Shown: positions 30,294 through 31,017 of the stretch, one piece after another
Numbering within the stretch: position 1 is the stretch's first letter
How the letters are laid out: every line of letters begins with the position of its first letter
Source of the DNA: Bog-756 sp963977795
GTDB lineage: Bacteria > Actinomycetota > Acidimicrobiia > Acidimicrobiales > RAAP-2
Assembly (NCBI GenBank): GCA_963977795.1
Contig: CAXBRB010000007.1
Span: 1 to 31,017 of the forward strand
Direction of reading: 5' to 3'
Length of the DNA: 31,017 nt
Program-made: the position numbers and the translations under genes
Notes under the pieces: model-generated
The model's database searches: none
Told to the model about the DNA's origin: nothing
The model's input: only the letters and a program-made list of their open reading frames with translations

Positions 30294-31017
30294 TCAGCCC
30301 TCTCCCCCGCGCTGGCGCGGGTCGACCATGATGTCGTCGTTGGACGCCCCGGCGGCCACCATCGGGAAGACCTTCTCGAAGGCGTCGGTCCGGAAGTCGA
30401 TGACGACCGGCCGGTCGTCGACGTCGTTGGCCTTGTCGATGGCCGCCGCCACCTCCTCGGGCGACTCCACACGGAGCCCCACGCACCCCATGGCCTCGGC
30501 CCACTTCACGTAGTCGGGCAGGTCGGGGCTGAGGTAGACCTCGGAGTAGCGCTCCTCGTAGAACATCTCCTGCCACTGACGGACCATGCCCAGGTAGGCG
30601 TTGTTGAGGATGGCGATCTTGACGGGGATCCGCTCCGAGCTGGCCGTGACCAGCTCCTGGGCCGTCATCTGGAAGCAGCCGTCGCCGTCGACGGCCCACA
30701 CCATCTTGTCGGGCCGGCCCACCTTGGCCCCGATGGCCGAGGGGACGGCGAAGCCCATGGTGCCCAGACCGCCCGAGTTGACCCAGGTGTAGGGGTGGTC
30801 GAACTGCCACCACTGGCTGGCGAACATCTGGTGCTGCCCGACGCCGGAGGCCACGATGGTGTCGTCGGGGGTGGCGTCACGCAGCGTCTCGATGACGAAC
30901 TGGGGCTTGAGGGCCCCCGGCCCGGCCTCCTGCTCGTAGATCAGCGGGAAGCCGGGCCCCCGGCCCGGCCTCCTGCTCGTAGATCAGCGGGAAGCGCTCC
31001 TGCCACTCGGCCAGCTG
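30294..31017 (-). CDS. ilvB: Acetolactate synthase large subunit IlvB, 5' partial and frame-broken
   Basis: This is the C-terminal ~220 residues of the catalytic subunit, which condenses pyruvate with pyruvate or 2-ketobutyrate using thiamine diphosphate. Visible are GQHQMFASQWW, the SGGLGTMGFAVPSAIGAK segment, the ThDP/Mg motif GDGCFQMTAQEL continuing to NNAYLGMVRQWQEMF, and the ending VFPMVAAGASNDDIMVDPRQ. The reading frame is intact from the stop to about 30953. A 43-bp tandem duplication (30911-30995) then shifts the frame; removing one copy restores a normal sequence (EWQERFPLIYEQEAGPGALKPQF region). As this lies within ~110 bases of the contig end, an assembly error is more likely than a real mutation. 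The gene continues beyond the window and precedes ilvN by five bases. Confidence 0.93.
30911..30995. repeat. 43-bp-offset tandem duplication, probable assembly artefact
   Basis: The 42 bases 30911-30952 are repeated exactly at 30954-30995, with one extra C between. The offset of 43 is not a multiple of three and breaks ilvB. A single copy gives a normal acetolactate synthase sequence, so one copy is probably spurious. Confidence 0.9.

Noticed and set aside
1..31017. tRNA genes, rRNA, CRISPR arrays, insertion sequences or prophage genes
   Set aside because: No transposase or integrase motifs, no regularly spaced repeat-spacer array and no convincing tRNA T-arm/acceptor pattern were seen.
30294..31017. 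ilvB as a genuine pseudogene
   Set aside because: The break is a terminal exact duplication, and the rest of the gene and its operon are intact, so an assembly artefact is the simpler explanation.

Overview
The window is a very GC-rich (about 70% or more by eye) chromosomal contig from an actinobacterium. Class Acidimicrobiia is my best guess, but that is inference: it rests on a SerC of the actinobacterial type, a thiolase-like protein with the extra C-terminal domain, TANNNT boxes placed a few bases before start codons (leaderless transcripts), and PhoP-type 11-bp direct repeats. Both ends look technical. Bases 1-51 are an Illumina adapter with an index. The last ~110 bases hold a 43-bp tandem duplication that breaks ilvB.

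Layout: (1) 52-2646: a truncated thiolase-like protein, a VapB/VapC toxin-antitoxin pair and a VOC-family protein. (2) 2691-5073, minus strand: an LPG-flippase-like membrane protein and an EstB-type serine hydrolase. (3) 5323-7815: greA, then leuC-leuD. (4) 8221-12953: a membrane redox cluster holding a cytochrome-b-like protein, a small anchored Ser/Ala/Pro-rich protein, an ApbE flavin transferase, a di-heme ferric-reductase-like protein, a NuoF-like flavoprotein and a 3-Cys ferredoxin. The last four genes overlap or nearly abut. Electrons could pass from NAD(P)H or ferredoxin to the membrane cytochrome and on to an extracytoplasmic flavin acceptor, but no FMN-binding acceptor domain is visible here. 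(5) 13088-24033, minus strand: a phosphate-uptake region. (6) 24441-31017: serine, aspartate and branched-chain amino-acid biosynthesis (serA, an aspartate-type aminotransferase, serC, ilvC, ilvN, ilvB).

The phosphate region is the most interesting part. pstC-pstA-pstB-pstS continues without a gap into an 826-residue surface protein and a sortase-fold membrane protein. Each of the five junctions is a 4-base stop/start overlap, except pstB/pstS, which overlap by 23 bases. PstS carries its own C-terminal membrane anchor. The 826-residue protein has a PstS-like C-terminal half, a Thr/Pro-rich stalk, an LPPTG motif and a C-terminal membrane segment. The sortase-fold protein has lost the catalytic His (now Arg149) and Cys (now Ser209) but keeps the Arg (Arg218), so it looks like a pseudo-sortase. 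I do not recognise this combination as a described system. A separate secreted, eight-cysteine PstS-like protein lies downstream with its own regulated promoter. Arrays of GTTCACC-like repeats at 11-bp phase, resembling actinobacterial PHO boxes, precede the secreted PstS-like gene, pstC, and the lipoprotein/small-ORF divergent region. This suggests one phosphate-starvation regulon.
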